In this document: positions 1 to 8,175 of the stretch, one piece after another
Layout of the letters: each line of letters opens with the position of its first letter
Numbering within the stretch: position 1 is the stretch's first letter
Source: Desulforegulaceae bacterium
Lineage (GTDB): Bacteria; Desulfobacterota; Desulfobacteria; Desulfobacterales; JACKCP01
Reading direction: 5' to 3'
Assembly: GCA_034006035.1 (NCBI GenBank)
Contig: JAVETN010000011.1
Span: forward strand, 26,854 to 90,853
DNA: 64,000 nucleotides
Program-made: the position numbers and the translations under genes
The notes under the pieces: model-generated
Database searches by the model: none
What the model saw: the letters and a program-made list of their open reading frames with translations, nothing else
Told to the model about the DNA's origin: nothing

Positions 1-1
1 T

Positions 2-976
2 AACTTTGAAAATTTCAATTTTAAAATTGGTGCACAGCCTGGATATATTGGCCGTGGTTTTATAATGGATGAAGATTTTGCAGGTGCAGTAATTACAGGA
101 AATTACGGCAATATCACAGTTCCTTTTTACTGGATTAAAAATATTGAAGGCGGAATCGGTAAAGATAAAAATGATGGTGACCTTGATACCATAGTAATTG
201 CTCCTGAGTTCAAAATAGACAATATGAGGATCAACCCTTATTTTGTTTGGAGTTATATGAATGATGGTGAATATGATTATTTAAATAATTTTACAGAGCA
301 AAAATTCAAAGATTTTAACGTAGCTAACCTTGGTGTTGATGTTGATTTTGCTTTGAATGAAGATATTAATTTGTGGTTCACAGGTATTTACCAGTTTGGA
401 AAAGCTGATGTAAGATCAGCAACTTTTGATCTTGATAATAAAAAGTATAGTAGTAAAGAAATTGATATTTCTGCATTCTTGATTGCATTTGGTGGAAACA
501 TGGATGTTGAAGGAATAGATCTTCATGGTCAGTTTTTCTATGCATCAGGTGATGATAAAGATCTAGACGGCGATTATAAGGCATTTGGAGACCTTACCCA
601 GGGACAGTCCTATTATTGGGCGGAAATTATGGGTTATGGAATGGTTGACAACCAATGGTCAGCAGGTTCTTGTGGAGATAAAATTTCAGATATAATGGCT
701 TTTAACTTTGGTGCTTCCATGTCTCCAATGGAAAAACTTACTGTTGGTGCTGATATCTGGGCTGCCTGGCTTGCAGAAGATGTTGTCCTAGCTGATGGTT
801 CAAAAGAAAACTATCTTGGAACAGAACTAGACCTTTCTGCATCTTATAAGATAATGGACAATCTTGATCTAGACCTTGTAGCAGCTTACCTTTTTGCAGG
901 TGATGCAACAACTGAGAAAGCTAAAAATGACAAAGACCCATATCAGTTAGCAGCTCAGCTTTCATTCTCATTCTAA
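2..976 (+). CDS. Outer-membrane porin, first of a tandem pair (5' end outside window)
   Basis: The frame is open from the first bases of the window, so about 324 C-terminal residues are present and the signal peptide lies to the left. The protein is rich in Asp, Gly and aromatic residues in alternating short strands and ends in SFSF, a C-terminal aromatic typical of Gram-negative beta-barrel proteins. It closely matches the next gene (1295-2623) through most of its length, including the shared GQFFYASGDD and QSYYWAEIMGYGMVDNQWSA stretches, but differs in the segments around 250-320 and 405-460, which would be surface loops. I infer a porin-like channel; substrate unknown. Its own terminator follows. 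No closer family could be named from sequence alone. Confidence 0.82.
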   Translation, partial: NFENFNFKIGAQPGYIGRGFIMDEDFAGAVITGNYGNITVPFYWIKNIEGGIGKDKNDGDLDTIVIAPEFKIDNMRINPYFVWSYMNDGEYDYLNNFTEQKFKDFNVANLGVDVDFALNEDINLWFTGIYQFGKADVRSATFDLDNKKYSSKEIDISAFLIAFGGNMDVEGIDLHGQFFYASGDDKDLDGDYKAFGDLTQGQSYYWAEIMGYGMVDNQWSAGSCGDKISDIMAFNFGASMSPMEKLTVGADIWAAWLAEDVVLADGSKENYLGTELDLSASYKIMDNLDLDLVAAYLFAGDATTEKAKNDKDPYQLAAQLSFSF

Positions 977-1008
977 TAAAATCACAATAGTTTTTGTTTA
1001 AACAAACT

Positions 1009-1040
1009 AAGGCTCCTTAAAATTAAGGGGCCTTTTGTTT
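1009..1040 (+). terminator. Rho-independent terminator of the first porin gene
   Basis: AAGGCTCCTT (1009-1018) pairs with AAGGGGCCTT (1025-1034) with one G-U pair and a 6-nt loop, followed by a T-rich tract. It lies 33 bp after the stop codon and nearly matches the terminator after the second porin gene. Confidence 0.8.
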
Positions 1041-1179
1041 TATTTGTAAATTAATTTTATTAAAACCAAAAACAAATGAGTAAACACTTGTCCATGGTGA
1101 TAAATTAAGGGTTTAAAAATTTAATGCAAAAATAATAATAACTGGATAAATCAACAAATCAAAGAAAGGTTTAAACGAT

Positions 1180-1209
1180 TTGACATTTAGCCTTTGTTTT
1201 TGATATATA
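1180..1209 (+). promoter_or_regulatory. Candidate sigma70 promoter of the second porin gene
   Basis: TTGACA at 1180-1185 and TATATA at 1204-1209, spacing 18 bp. Transcription would start near 1216 and leave a 5' leader of about 80 nt before the ATG at 1295. The 318 bp between the two porin genes otherwise hold the upstream terminator and AT-rich sequence with no gene. Confidence 0.55.
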
Positions 1210-1294
1210 TTAAGATATTTTTTAATTTCGGAAGGGTCATCTGAAATTAAAAGCAATTTTTTTATAATATTAATTTTAACTAGGGAGAAAAGAA

Positions 1295-2623
1295 ATGAAG
1301 AAGTTTTTTATTGTAGCTCTTGTTGCAGTTCTTGCAGTTGCAATTTCTGTTCCTGCAAGTGCTATTGAGCATGAGTTCAGTGGTTATTGGAGAACCAGAG
1401 CTTATACTCAGAAAAATTTTTCTGGTAATAAGGACAAAGCTGAAAACCAAGACGTTCAAGCTGTTGATACAAGAACCCGTCTTTGGTATACAGCAAAGTT
1501 TTCTGAAGATTTCAAGTTTGTAAATGGATTTGAAATGGACGCTGTTTGGGGTGGGTATGATGGTCTTGATAATACAAAAAAGAGTTATGGACGCGTAGGT
1601 ACCGATGGTGTAAATGTGCAAATCAAACATTCCTATGTTGATTTTAATCTTGAAAATTTCAATTTTAAAATCGGTGCCCAGCCTGGTTATCTTGCCCGCG
1701 GTCTTATAATGGACGAAGATTTTGCTGGTGCAGTAATTACAGGAAACTTTGGTAATGTATCTGTTCCTTTTTACTGGATCAAAAATATTGAAGGTGGGAT
1801 TGGTAAAGATTATAATGATTTTGACGCTGACACTATCGTAATTGCTCCAGAAATCAAAATTGACAATATGAGAATCAATCCTTTTATTTCATATACTTAT
1901 ATGAATAAGAACTCTTCATATAAAGATGAAAATAATGTAACAAAGTATCATTATGATGTTCTTGGTGAAGGCAGGGATACAAAAAATTTACATGCAGTAA
2001 ACCTTGGTGTTGATTTTGATTTTGCTTTAAGTGATAATTCTAATCTTTGGTTCACAGGTATTTACCAGTGGGGTGAGTTTGACGTTATAAAAAATGATGA
2101 ATATAAAGGTCATGACATTTCTGCATACCTAATTGCTTTTGGTGGTAATCTTGATGTTGAAGGAATTGATCTTCATGGACAGTTTTTCTATGCTTCTGGT
2201 GACGATAATGGTGAAGATAGAGACAAAGATAACTTCCTAGACCTTACCCAGGGACAGTCCTACTATTGGGCAGAAATCATGGGTTATGGAATGGTTGATA
2301 ACCAATGGTCAGCAGGTTCTTGTGGAGATAAAATTTCAAATATAATGGCTTTTAACCTTGGTGCTTCAATGTCTCCAATGGAAAAACTTACTGTTGGTGC
2401 TGATGTCTGGGCAGCCTGGCTTGCAGAAGATGACGAAAACAAAGAAAATTATCTTGGAACAGAACTAGACCTTTCTGCATCTTATCAGTTAATGGATAAT
2501 CTTGTTTTTGACGTTGTAGCAGCTTATCTGTTTGCTGGTGATGCAACATCAGATGGAAAGAAAGGTTCAGAGAATGATAAAGATCCATATCAGTTAGCAG
2601 CTCAGCTTTCATTCTCATTCTAA
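1295..2623 (+). CDS. Outer-membrane porin, second of a tandem pair
   Basis: A 442-residue secreted beta-barrel protein. Residues 1-23 form a Sec signal peptide (MKK, hydrophobic core, then ASA before Ile24). The mature part is acidic, with repeated aromatic/Gly strand patterns and a C-terminal SFSF. The start is well supported: AGGGAG at 1282-1287 is 7 nt before the ATG. It is a paralogue of the gene to its left; the two differ mainly in putative loops (for example residues 203-230 and 255-275) while the C-terminal third is almost identical. It has its own promoter and terminator, so the two porins can be expressed separately. The likely role is passive uptake across the outer membrane; the substrate is not evident. 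Confidence 0.88.
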   Translation: MKKFFIVALVAVLAVAISVPASAIEHEFSGYWRTRAYTQKNFSGNKDKAENQDVQAVDTRTRLWYTAKFSEDFKFVNGFEMDAVWGGYDGLDNTKKSYGRVGTDGVNVQIKHSYVDFNLENFNFKIGAQPGYLARGLIMDEDFAGAVITGNFGNVSVPFYWIKNIEGGIGKDYNDFDADTIVIAPEIKIDNMRINPFISYTYMNKNSSYKDENNVTKYHYDVLGEGRDTKNLHAVNLGVDFDFALSDNSNLWFTGIYQWGEFDVIKNDEYKGHDISAYLIAFGGNLDVEGIDLHGQFFYASGDDNGEDRDKDNFLDLTQGQSYYWAEIMGYGMVDNQWSAGSCGDKISNIMAFNLGASMSPMEKLTVGADVWAAWLAEDDENKENYLGTELDLSASYQLMDNLVFDVVAAYLFAGDATSDGKKGSENDKDPYQLAAQLSFSF

Positions 2624-2668
2624 TAAAACAACTTAAGATTGTTGTTAGTTAGATTAGATAAATAAATT

Positions 2669-2698
2669 AAGGCTCCTTATTTTAAGGAGCCTTTTTTT
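2669..2698 (+). terminator. Rho-independent terminator of the second porin gene
   Basis: Perfect 11-bp stem AAGGCTCCTTA (2669-2679) / TAAGGAGCCTT (2683-2693), 3-nt loop, followed by a run of T. Near copy of the terminator after the first porin gene, consistent with duplication of gene plus terminator. Confidence 0.88.
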
Positions 2699-2764
2699 AT
2701 TGGTAAACTAGTTAAATAATTTTAAAGATTAGATTTTATTTAAACATCAGAAAGATAAATTTAT

Positions 2765-4198
2765 TTAGCCAAGCTTTTTAGTAATCATTGGATTTACAAG
2801 TTTAGGATTTGCTTTTCCTTTGGTTTCCTTCATAACCTGTCCCATGAAAAAGCTTATCAGCTTTTTATTCCCTGATTTATATTTTTCCACTTCTTCAGGG
2901 TTTTGGGCAAGAATTTTATCAACCACAGCTTCAAGCTCACCTTCATCAGAAACCTGCTCAAGTCCTTTTTTCTTTATAATTTCATTGGGAGATTTTTGAG
3001 AAGATATACAGTCATTAAAAATTTCTTTCCCTGTTTTATCATTAATTTTTCCATCTTTAACTGCCAGAATAATTTCAGCCATAAATTTTGGTGAAATTTC
3101 TGATTTATCAGCTTCAATGTTTTTTTCTTTAAGATAAGATAAAAATGTTCCAAGAATCCAGTTTGCTGAAAGCTTTGAATCATTAACAGATTTGTTGGAT
3201 TTTTCAAAAAACTCTGAAAGTTCCCTTGAAGAAGTAAGGGTTTCTGCCTGCTGATCTGAAAGATTTAATTTTTCTATAAATCTTTTTTTCTTTTCTTCTG
3301 GAAGTTCTGGAATTGTTTGTTTAATTTCGTTTTTCCATTCTTCACTTATTTCAATTGGCATAAGATCAGGATCTGGAAAATATCTATAATCATTGGCTTC
3401 TTCTTTTCCCCTCATTGAAAAGGTTTTAAATTTTTCAGGGTTCCAAAGCCTTGTTTCCTGAACAATGCTTTGTCCGTCTTCTATAAGAGCAATATGTCTT
3501 GCTATTTCATGCTCAATTCCATTTTCAACATGGCGAAAAGAGTTTAAATTTTTAATTTCTGTTCTTGTTCCAAGCTTTGTAGTTCCCTTTGGCCTGACAG
3601 ACACATTGGCATCACACCTAAAACTTCCTTCTTCCATATTTCCGTCTGTAATCTGAAGGTACTTAACTATTGAATGGAGTTGTCTTAAATAATTTCCAGC
3701 TTCTTTAGCTGAGCCTATTTCAGGTTCGCTTACTATTTCAATCAGCGGAGTTCCAGCCCTGTTTAAATCTACATAGCTTACAGGATTTGATGGATCATGG
3801 ATAAGTTTGCCTGCATCTTCTTCCATATGAATTCTTGTGATTCCTATTTTCTTTTTCTCATTTGTTAAGTCAGAATCAATTTCAAGATAACCTGAAAGTG
3901 CCAGGGGAAGATCCAGCTGTGAAATCTGATATCCCTTGGGAAGGTCAGGGTAAAAATAGTTTTTTCTTGCAAATACAGCTTTGGCCTGGACCTGGCAGTT
4001 TGTTGCTAGGGAAGCCATTATTGCAAATTCCACAGCTTTTTTGTTTAGTACAGGAAGGGTTCCTGGCATTGCAAGGCAGATTGGACAGGTAAACTCGTTT
4101 GGTTTGCTTCCAAATTCAGCAGGACAGCTGCAAAAAATTTTGGTGTTGGTTTTAAGTTGAACATGAACTTCAAGACCTATTACAGGTTCAAATTCCAT
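2765..4198 (-). CDS. gatB: Aspartyl/glutamyl-tRNA amidotransferase subunit B
   Basis: 477 residues, the normal length of GatB. GatB binds misacylated Glu-tRNA(Gln) or Asp-tRNA(Asn) and activates the acyl group with ATP for transamidation in the GatCAB complex. The family start FEPVIGLEVHVQL and the zinc-binding cysteines CSCP (23-26) and CPIC are present, as are ARKNYFYPDLPKGYQISQ and the PDPDL region; the C-terminal YqeY-like tail domain (about 330-477) ends in NPKLVNPMITKKLG. gatA and gatC are not in this window. The gene faces the porin genes and diverges from the DUF2065 gene. Confidence 0.97.
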   Translation of the reverse strand: MEFEPVIGLEVHVQLKTNTKIFCSCPAEFGSKPNEFTCPICLAMPGTLPVLNKKAVEFAIMASLATNCQVQAKAVFARKNYFYPDLPKGYQISQLDLPLALSGYLEIDSDLTNEKKKIGITRIHMEEDAGKLIHDPSNPVSYVDLNRAGTPLIEIVSEPEIGSAKEAGNYLRQLHSIVKYLQITDGNMEEGSFRCDANVSVRPKGTTKLGTRTEIKNLNSFRHVENGIEHEIARHIALIEDGQSIVQETRLWNPEKFKTFSMRGKEEANDYRYFPDPDLMPIEISEEWKNEIKQTIPELPEEKKKRFIEKLNLSDQQAETLTSSRELSEFFEKSNKSVNDSKLSANWILGTFLSYLKEKNIEADKSEISPKFMAEIILAVKDGKINDKTGKEIFNDCISSQKSPNEIIKKKGLEQVSDEGELEAVVDKILAQNPEEVEKYKSGNKKLISFFMGQVMKETKGKANPKLVNPMITKKLG

Positions 4199-4259
4199 TT
4201 TTAATCCTTAAATTATTTATTATTTTGTGGTTAAAGTATACAAAATCTGAAATCTTAGA

Positions 4260-4279
4260 ATTGCCAACAGACTGGCAAT
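4260..4279. promoter_or_regulatory. Inverted repeat between gatB and the DUF2065 gene
   Basis: ATTGCCA (4260-4266) and TGGCAAT (4273-4279) are perfect inverted arms separated by 6 bp. The site is 62 bp upstream of the gatB start, in a divergent intergenic region, where an operator would be placed. It may be chance in AT-rich DNA. Confidence 0.25.
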
Positions 4280-4427
4280 CTATTAATTTAAAAAAGGTTG
4301 TTCCTGATTTCAAGTATTATTTTAAAAAAGAGGTGTCAATACAAAAGCCTAGTTTTATTGTTACTTAAACCCGAATTGATTAATTTTCAAGTAAGCAGCC
4401 AATAATAAAATTTATTTAGGAATTTAA

Positions 4428-4613
4428 ATGGAATATTTTATCAGTTTATTAGGAATGGTTCTTGTGGTTGAAGGTCTTGTTTATTCTTTGTTTCCTTCAG
4501 GACTTAAAAAAATTGTTATAATGGTGTTATCCATGGAAGAAAAACAAATTAGAACCATGGGGATAACTTTTATGTTAATCGGCACTTTTATTGTCTGGGC
4601 TGCCAATGCCTGA
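4428..4613 (+). CDS. DUF2065 family small membrane protein
   Basis: 61 residues with two hydrophobic segments (about 5-20 and 43-60) separated by a short charged loop containing MEEKQIRTMG. The EGLVYSLFP segment after the first helix and the RTMGI start of the second are the pattern of the DUF2065/YjeT family of inner-membrane proteins, whose function is unknown. AGGA lies about 9 nt before the ATG. It stands alone, divergent from gatB and upstream of carD. Confidence 0.72.
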   Translation: MEYFISLLGMVLVVEGLVYSLFPSGLKKIVIMVLSMEEKQIRTMGITFMLIGTFIVWAANA

Positions 4614-4657
4614 ATTGTAAATATATATAAAAAACAGAAACTTATTTTTTTAGCTGC

Positions 4658-4686
4658 TTGATATTTCTTAATAGATATGGTATATA
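4658..4686 (+). promoter_or_regulatory. Candidate sigma70 promoter of carD
   Basis: TTGATA at 4658-4663 and TATATA at 4681-4686 with a 17-bp spacer, about 45 bp before the carD start. Good match in position and spacing; untested. Confidence 0.45.
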
Positions 4687-4731
4687 TACTTTTTGGTAAA
4701 TTGGCATTAATCTCAAAGAAATGGTGGCAAA

Positions 4732-5280
4732 ATGGAAGAAAAAGAGATGGTTCAAGCTTCATCAAAAACTTTTTCCGTAGGGGAGCTTGCTGTTTACCCT
4801 GCTCATGGTGTTGGACGAATTGAGTCCATAGAAACCAAGGAGATAGGCGGAACCAAACAGGATTTTTATATATTAAAAATTCTTGAAAATGGAATGGTTA
4901 TAATGATCCCCACTGTAAATGTGGATTCAGTTGGATTAAGAGATGTTATTGAGGAAAGTGACATTGCTAAAATTTATGAAGTTATGCAAGACACTGATTC
5001 AATGACAGGGGAAACTCAGACATGGAATAGACGTTATAGAGAGTATATGGATAAACTTAAGACCGGCTCTATCTATGATGTGGCCGAAGTTTTCAGAGAT
5101 CTCTTTCTCTTAAGAATTACCAAGGATTTATCTTTTGGAGAAAGAAAGCTTCTTGATACAGCCCAAAGTCTTCTTCTTAAAGAACTTTGTCTGGCAAGAA
5201 ATTCAGATGAAGAAACAATGATGGCAGAAATTGAAAATCTTTTTGCAGATGAACTGGCAGAAGAGCCAAAAGAATCATAA
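4732..5280 (+). CDS. carD: CarD/CdnL-family RNA-polymerase-binding regulator
   Basis: 182 residues. The N-terminal part (about 12-75) is the CarD/TRCF RNA-polymerase-interaction domain, opening FSVGELAVYPAHGVGRIESI; the rest is the helical DNA-binding domain with the family pattern WNRRYREYMDKLKTGS and a basic/hydrophobic segment LLRITKDLSFGERKLLDTAQSLL. Proteins of this family bind the polymerase beta subunit and stabilise open promoter complexes, often at rRNA and growth genes. Two starts are possible (4732 or 4747); 4732 has GGTGG 4 nt upstream. The gene is followed closely by rluD. Confidence 0.92.
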   Translation: MEEKEMVQASSKTFSVGELAVYPAHGVGRIESIETKEIGGTKQDFYILKILENGMVIMIPTVNVDSVGLRDVIEESDIAKIYEVMQDTDSMTGETQTWNRRYREYMDKLKTGSIYDVAEVFRDLFLLRITKDLSFGERKLLDTAQSLLLKELCLARNSDEETMMAEIENLFADELAEEPKES

Positions 5281-5329
5281 ACAAATCTTTTAAAGTTTGA
5301 TTTTAGCTCAAACCGATCCTGTTCCCGAT

Positions 5330-6304
5330 ATGAATACATTTGAAAACCCAAAAGCCTCACAAGGCTCAGTGTTTGAGCTTTTAGTAACTCCCGAAGATGA
5401 AAGAAAAAGAATTGATGTTTTTCTTTGTACAAACTTAGACTGCTCAAGAAACTTTGCTTCAAATCTTGTTTCAGATAAAAAAGTTTTTGTAAATGGTGAA
5501 AATGTCAAGGCTTCCTACAAGATAAAAATAAACGATAAAATTTCTGGCCGGGTTCCCAAAATCCGGCCAATTATTCCCAAACCTGAAAATCTTTCACTTG
5601 ATATTATTTATGATGATAAATACATTTCAATAATTAATAAGCCCCCTAAAATGGTTGTTCACCCAGCTCCGGGACATTTGTCATCCACCCTTGTAAACGG
5701 GATTTTATATGAATTTGAAAATATGGATTTTTCTTTTAACTCCCTAAGACCTGGAATTGTTCACAGGCTTGATAAAGATACCAGCGGTGCTATTGTTATA
5801 GCAAAAACTCAAAAAATACAAAAAGAGCTGGAGCAAAGCTTTAAAAATAGGGAAGTTGTAAAAAAATATTTTGTCCTTGTCCATGGAAATCCCCCTGAAA
5901 AATTTATTGTGGAAAAGCCAATTGGCAGGCATTTGACCAAAAGAAAAAAAATGTCTGTATCTTTTGAAAATGGAAGAGATGCCTTAAGTTATTTTAAGGT
6001 TATCAATTGTTTTGGGGATATTTCCCTTTTAGAAGCTGATATAATCACAGGGCGAACCCATCAGATTAGAGTTCATTTATCGTCAGAGGGTTTTCCTGTT
6101 TTAGGTGATGAGCTTTATGGATACAAACATCCAATGAAACATTTAAGTGATAAGAGCAGGGCAATTGTAAAAAAACATCTTTCCCGTCAAATGCTTCATT
6201 CTGCTTTTCTTTCCTTTAATCATCCCTATACAAAAGAAAAAGTAAGTTTTGAAGCAGATTTTTTTGAAGATATGAAAAAAATAATAAGTGAATTAAAAAC
6301 CTGA
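5330..6304 (+). CDS. rluD: RluA-family 23S rRNA pseudouridine synthase (RluD-like)
   Basis: About 324 residues. An S4 RNA-binding domain (roughly 25-95: ERKRIDVFLC ... VFVNGENVKASYKI) precedes the catalytic domain with the RluA/RluD signature HRLDKDTSG, in which the Asp is the catalytic nucleophile, and the later GRTHQIRVHLSSEGFPVLGD block. RluD-type enzymes modify helix 69 of 23S rRNA; whether this one does is inferred from domain layout. I chose the ATG at 5330; a TTG at 5297 adds 11 residues, but neither has a convincing ribosome-binding site. It follows carD by 50 bp and is 10 bp before the hydrolase gene. Confidence 0.9.
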   Translation: MNTFENPKASQGSVFELLVTPEDERKRIDVFLCTNLDCSRNFASNLVSDKKVFVNGENVKASYKIKINDKISGRVPKIRPIIPKPENLSLDIIYDDKYISIINKPPKMVVHPAPGHLSSTLVNGILYEFENMDFSFNSLRPGIVHRLDKDTSGAIVIAKTQKIQKELEQSFKNREVVKKYFVLVHGNPPEKFIVEKPIGRHLTKRKKMSVSFENGRDALSYFKVINCFGDISLLEADIITGRTHQIRVHLSSEGFPVLGDELYGYKHPMKHLSDKSRAIVKKHLSRQMLHSAFLSFNHPYTKEKVSFEADFFEDMKKIISELKT

Positions 6305-6314
6305 AAAACTAGCT

Positions 6315-7004
6315 ATGGAAAAAAAAGTTTTTATAAACATTGATAAAAATAGAAATACTTCTGCAATTATAAATCTGCCTTTGTCAAAGGGCTGTTTTTC
6401 AGGATTTGTATTTGTAATTGCCCATGGCTCAAGTAATGATAAAAATCATGAGCTTATTAAAGGGGTTTCTGAAATTTATTCTTTAAACGGAGCAAAAACA
6501 ATTAGGTTTAATTTTTTGTTTAGAGAAGAAAATAAGTTTTCAGGGGATATAAAAAAGGATAATTCTTTAACCTATTTAAAAGTCTTTGAATATGCAAAAT
6601 CAAGGCTTGCTTCTAAAAATGACTTTGTTTTTGCCTGTGGAAAATCCCTTGGGGCAAAAGTTGGAGCAGAGCTTATTTCTTCAAAGCTTATTTTTCCCCA
6701 TGGATTTATTTCCTTTGGATATCCTCTTCATTCCAAAAGCTGTTTTTTAAACTTAAAGCTTGATCCTTTAAAAAATATTTTTGTTCCTTCAATTTTTTTT
6801 ACAGGAGAATTTGATCCTCTTTGTAAAAAAGAACTTCTTTCAAGGGGTTTGGCTGAACTTAAAATTAATTCAAAAATTTATTTAATAAAAAATGCAGATC
6901 ATGGGCTTGGAATTGACAAAAAATATACTAGCTCAATTTTTAAAGAAATTTATAAGGCAAGCTTGGAGTGGATAAACAGCTGGATAATAAAAAAACAAAT
7001 CTAG
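6315..7004 (+). CDS. Alpha/beta hydrolase of the KANL3/Tex30 type
   Basis: 229 residues. The fold is suggested by VFVIAHGSS (oxyanion-loop strand), a nucleophile elbow GKSLGAKV with Ser at the centre, an acidic residue in FFTGEFDPL and a late His in NADHGLG, in the usual order for an alpha/beta hydrolase. The small size and the FACGKSLG motif match the KANL3/Tex30 (COG3571) group, whose bacterial members have no assigned substrate. It begins 10 bp after rluD and is likely co-transcribed with it. Confidence 0.75.
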   Translation: MEKKVFINIDKNRNTSAIINLPLSKGCFSGFVFVIAHGSSNDKNHELIKGVSEIYSLNGAKTIRFNFLFREENKFSGDIKKDNSLTYLKVFEYAKSRLASKNDFVFACGKSLGAKVGAELISSKLIFPHGFISFGYPLHSKSCFLNLKLDPLKNIFVPSIFFTGEFDPLCKKELLSRGLAELKINSKIYLIKNADHGLGIDKKYTSSIFKEIYKASLEWINSWIIKKQI

Positions 7005-7192
7005 AAACATTGATAAGCTTTTAGCCTTTTGTATTATAAAAAACTATTGATTTTTAAACTTAGATTTGAAATTTGAATTTGACAGATCCTGAGAAACTCT
7101 TAAATTACTTTATAAGCAACAAAAATGTTCATGGGTATTTAAATTTTTTAAATTCATGAATACATTTTTTACAAAATAAATAGGAGAATTCC

Positions 7193-7501
7193 ATGTTTAA
7201 AGTTACCAATCCAGCACAAACTGAAATAGCGGCTTATTTTGCAGATAAAGAACTTAAACCTCTAAGGGTTTTTTTGCACCCTGGAAGCTGTGCAGGGCCT
7301 GAGCTTTTAATGTCTATTGATGAAAAAAAAGAAGGGGATAAAAGTTTTAAAATTAATGGAATAGAGTTTGTTATTGAAGAAAAACTTCTTAAAGATGTAA
7401 ATCCTGTGGAAATAGATTATTTGGAAACAGGGTTTAAAATAAGCTCTTCTTTAAAAGCAGATCTGGGGTGTTCCGGCTGTTCTGGAGGCTGCGGGGTTTA
7501 A
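7193..7501 (+). CDS. IscA/HesB-like iron-sulfur protein with Cys-rich tail
   Basis: 102 residues with the IscA/HesB fold pattern: RVFLHPGSCAGPELLMS with Cys33 in the position of the first conserved Cys, a central IEFVIEE strand, and a tail GCSGCSGGCGV carrying Cys93, Cys96 and Cys100. Canonical IscA ends with a CGCG motif, so the tail is non-standard. From memory, relatives in anaerobic deltaproteobacteria often carry selenocysteine at the Cys33 position; here it is Cys. A role in Fe-S cluster carriage is inferred. GGAG lies 7 nt before the ATG. It stands alone, with a hairpin downstream. Confidence 0.78.
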   Translation: MFKVTNPAQTEIAAYFADKELKPLRVFLHPGSCAGPELLMSIDEKKEGDKSFKINGIEFVIEEKLLKDVNPVEIDYLETGFKISSSLKADLGCSGCSGGCGV

Positions 7502-7543
7502 ATATTAATCCTGGATTTTAAAATAATGAAAATATTTTTCTAG

Positions 7544-7572
7544 CTTATTCCCGGGTTTTGCCCGGGAGTAAG
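7544..7572. terminator. Strong hairpin between convergent genes, possible terminator
   Basis: CTTATTCCCGGG (7544-7555) pairs with CCCGGGAGTAAG (7561-7572) with one G-U pair and a 5-nt loop. It sits 43 bp after the IscA-like gene and before the 3' end of the convergent minus-strand gene. Neither side has a good U-tract, so termination is uncertain. Confidence 0.5.
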
Positions 7573-7643
7573 TTAAAAAATAAAAATTTTATAAAATTTC
7601 AAATTAAAAAACAAACAAATTACTAAAAAAATTCAGCTTTTAA

Positions 7644-8075
7644 TCAAGACCTTGATTTAAGAAGATGTTTTTTTACTTCAGAATTAATACAGGAATAAAT
7701 TTCACGATCATCTCCGTAAATATCTATGATATCCCTGTGGTTTATCAAATCTTCAATTATAAATGCAGTTAAATACAAAGATACAAAGTTAGGGTTTGGT
7801 ACAAGCCCTCTTATTGGTGCCACTTTGTAGTCAATGTCAAAGTCTTCGGCTTTTGAAAGCTCTTCAAGACAGGAAAATATCTGCTTTTGAAGTCCGTTTT
7901 TATTGTTTGTTTCAATTAACTCTTTTTCAATTAATTTCATTGAGATGGAGTTGCTTAACGGATCTGCTTTTTCTTTAAGCTGATAAAGAATCTGTTGTCT
8001 TTCTCTTTCCCTTGAAGATTCAATTCTTGAAAGAATTTGGGATTCACGTGAACTTGGTCTGAAATTTTTCGCCAT
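7644..8075 (-). CDS. Conserved-looking hypothetical protein
   Basis: 143 residues, family not recognised. The N-terminal half (1-75) is charged and probably helical/coiled (RESQILSRIESSRERERQQILYQLKEK); the C-terminal half is more hydrophobic and ordered (VSLYLTAFIIEDLINHRDIIDIYGDD). No signal peptide, membrane helix or catalytic motif is seen. It lies 100 bp downstream of recJ on the same strand. Codon use resembles its neighbours and the ATG is preceded by AGGGAAT, so the gene is believable, but no function should be assigned. Confidence 0.6.
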   Translation of the reverse strand: MAKNFRPSSRESQILSRIESSRERERQQILYQLKEKADPLSNSISMKLIEKELIETNNKNGLQKQIFSCLEELSKAEDFDIDYKVAPIRGLVPNPNFVSLYLTAFIIEDLINHRDIIDIYGDDREIYSCINSEVKKHLLKSRS

Positions 8076-8175
8076 TATATTCCCTTTCTATTTTAGTGGG
8101 CGGGAAAATATTTCGATTTTACATATATTAAATAAAAAACTAAAAGCAAGTAAAATTTTACATTTATTATTCTAA

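Noticed and set aside
1280..1630. 116-codon minus-strand frame opposite the second porin
   Set aside because: Shadow of the porin coding frame; the porin has a signal peptide, ribosome-binding site and a paralogue.
5073..5462. 129-codon minus-strand frame across carD and rluD
   Set aside because: Antisense to two well-supported genes; low-complexity Ser/Arg/Leu composition is typical of a shadow frame.
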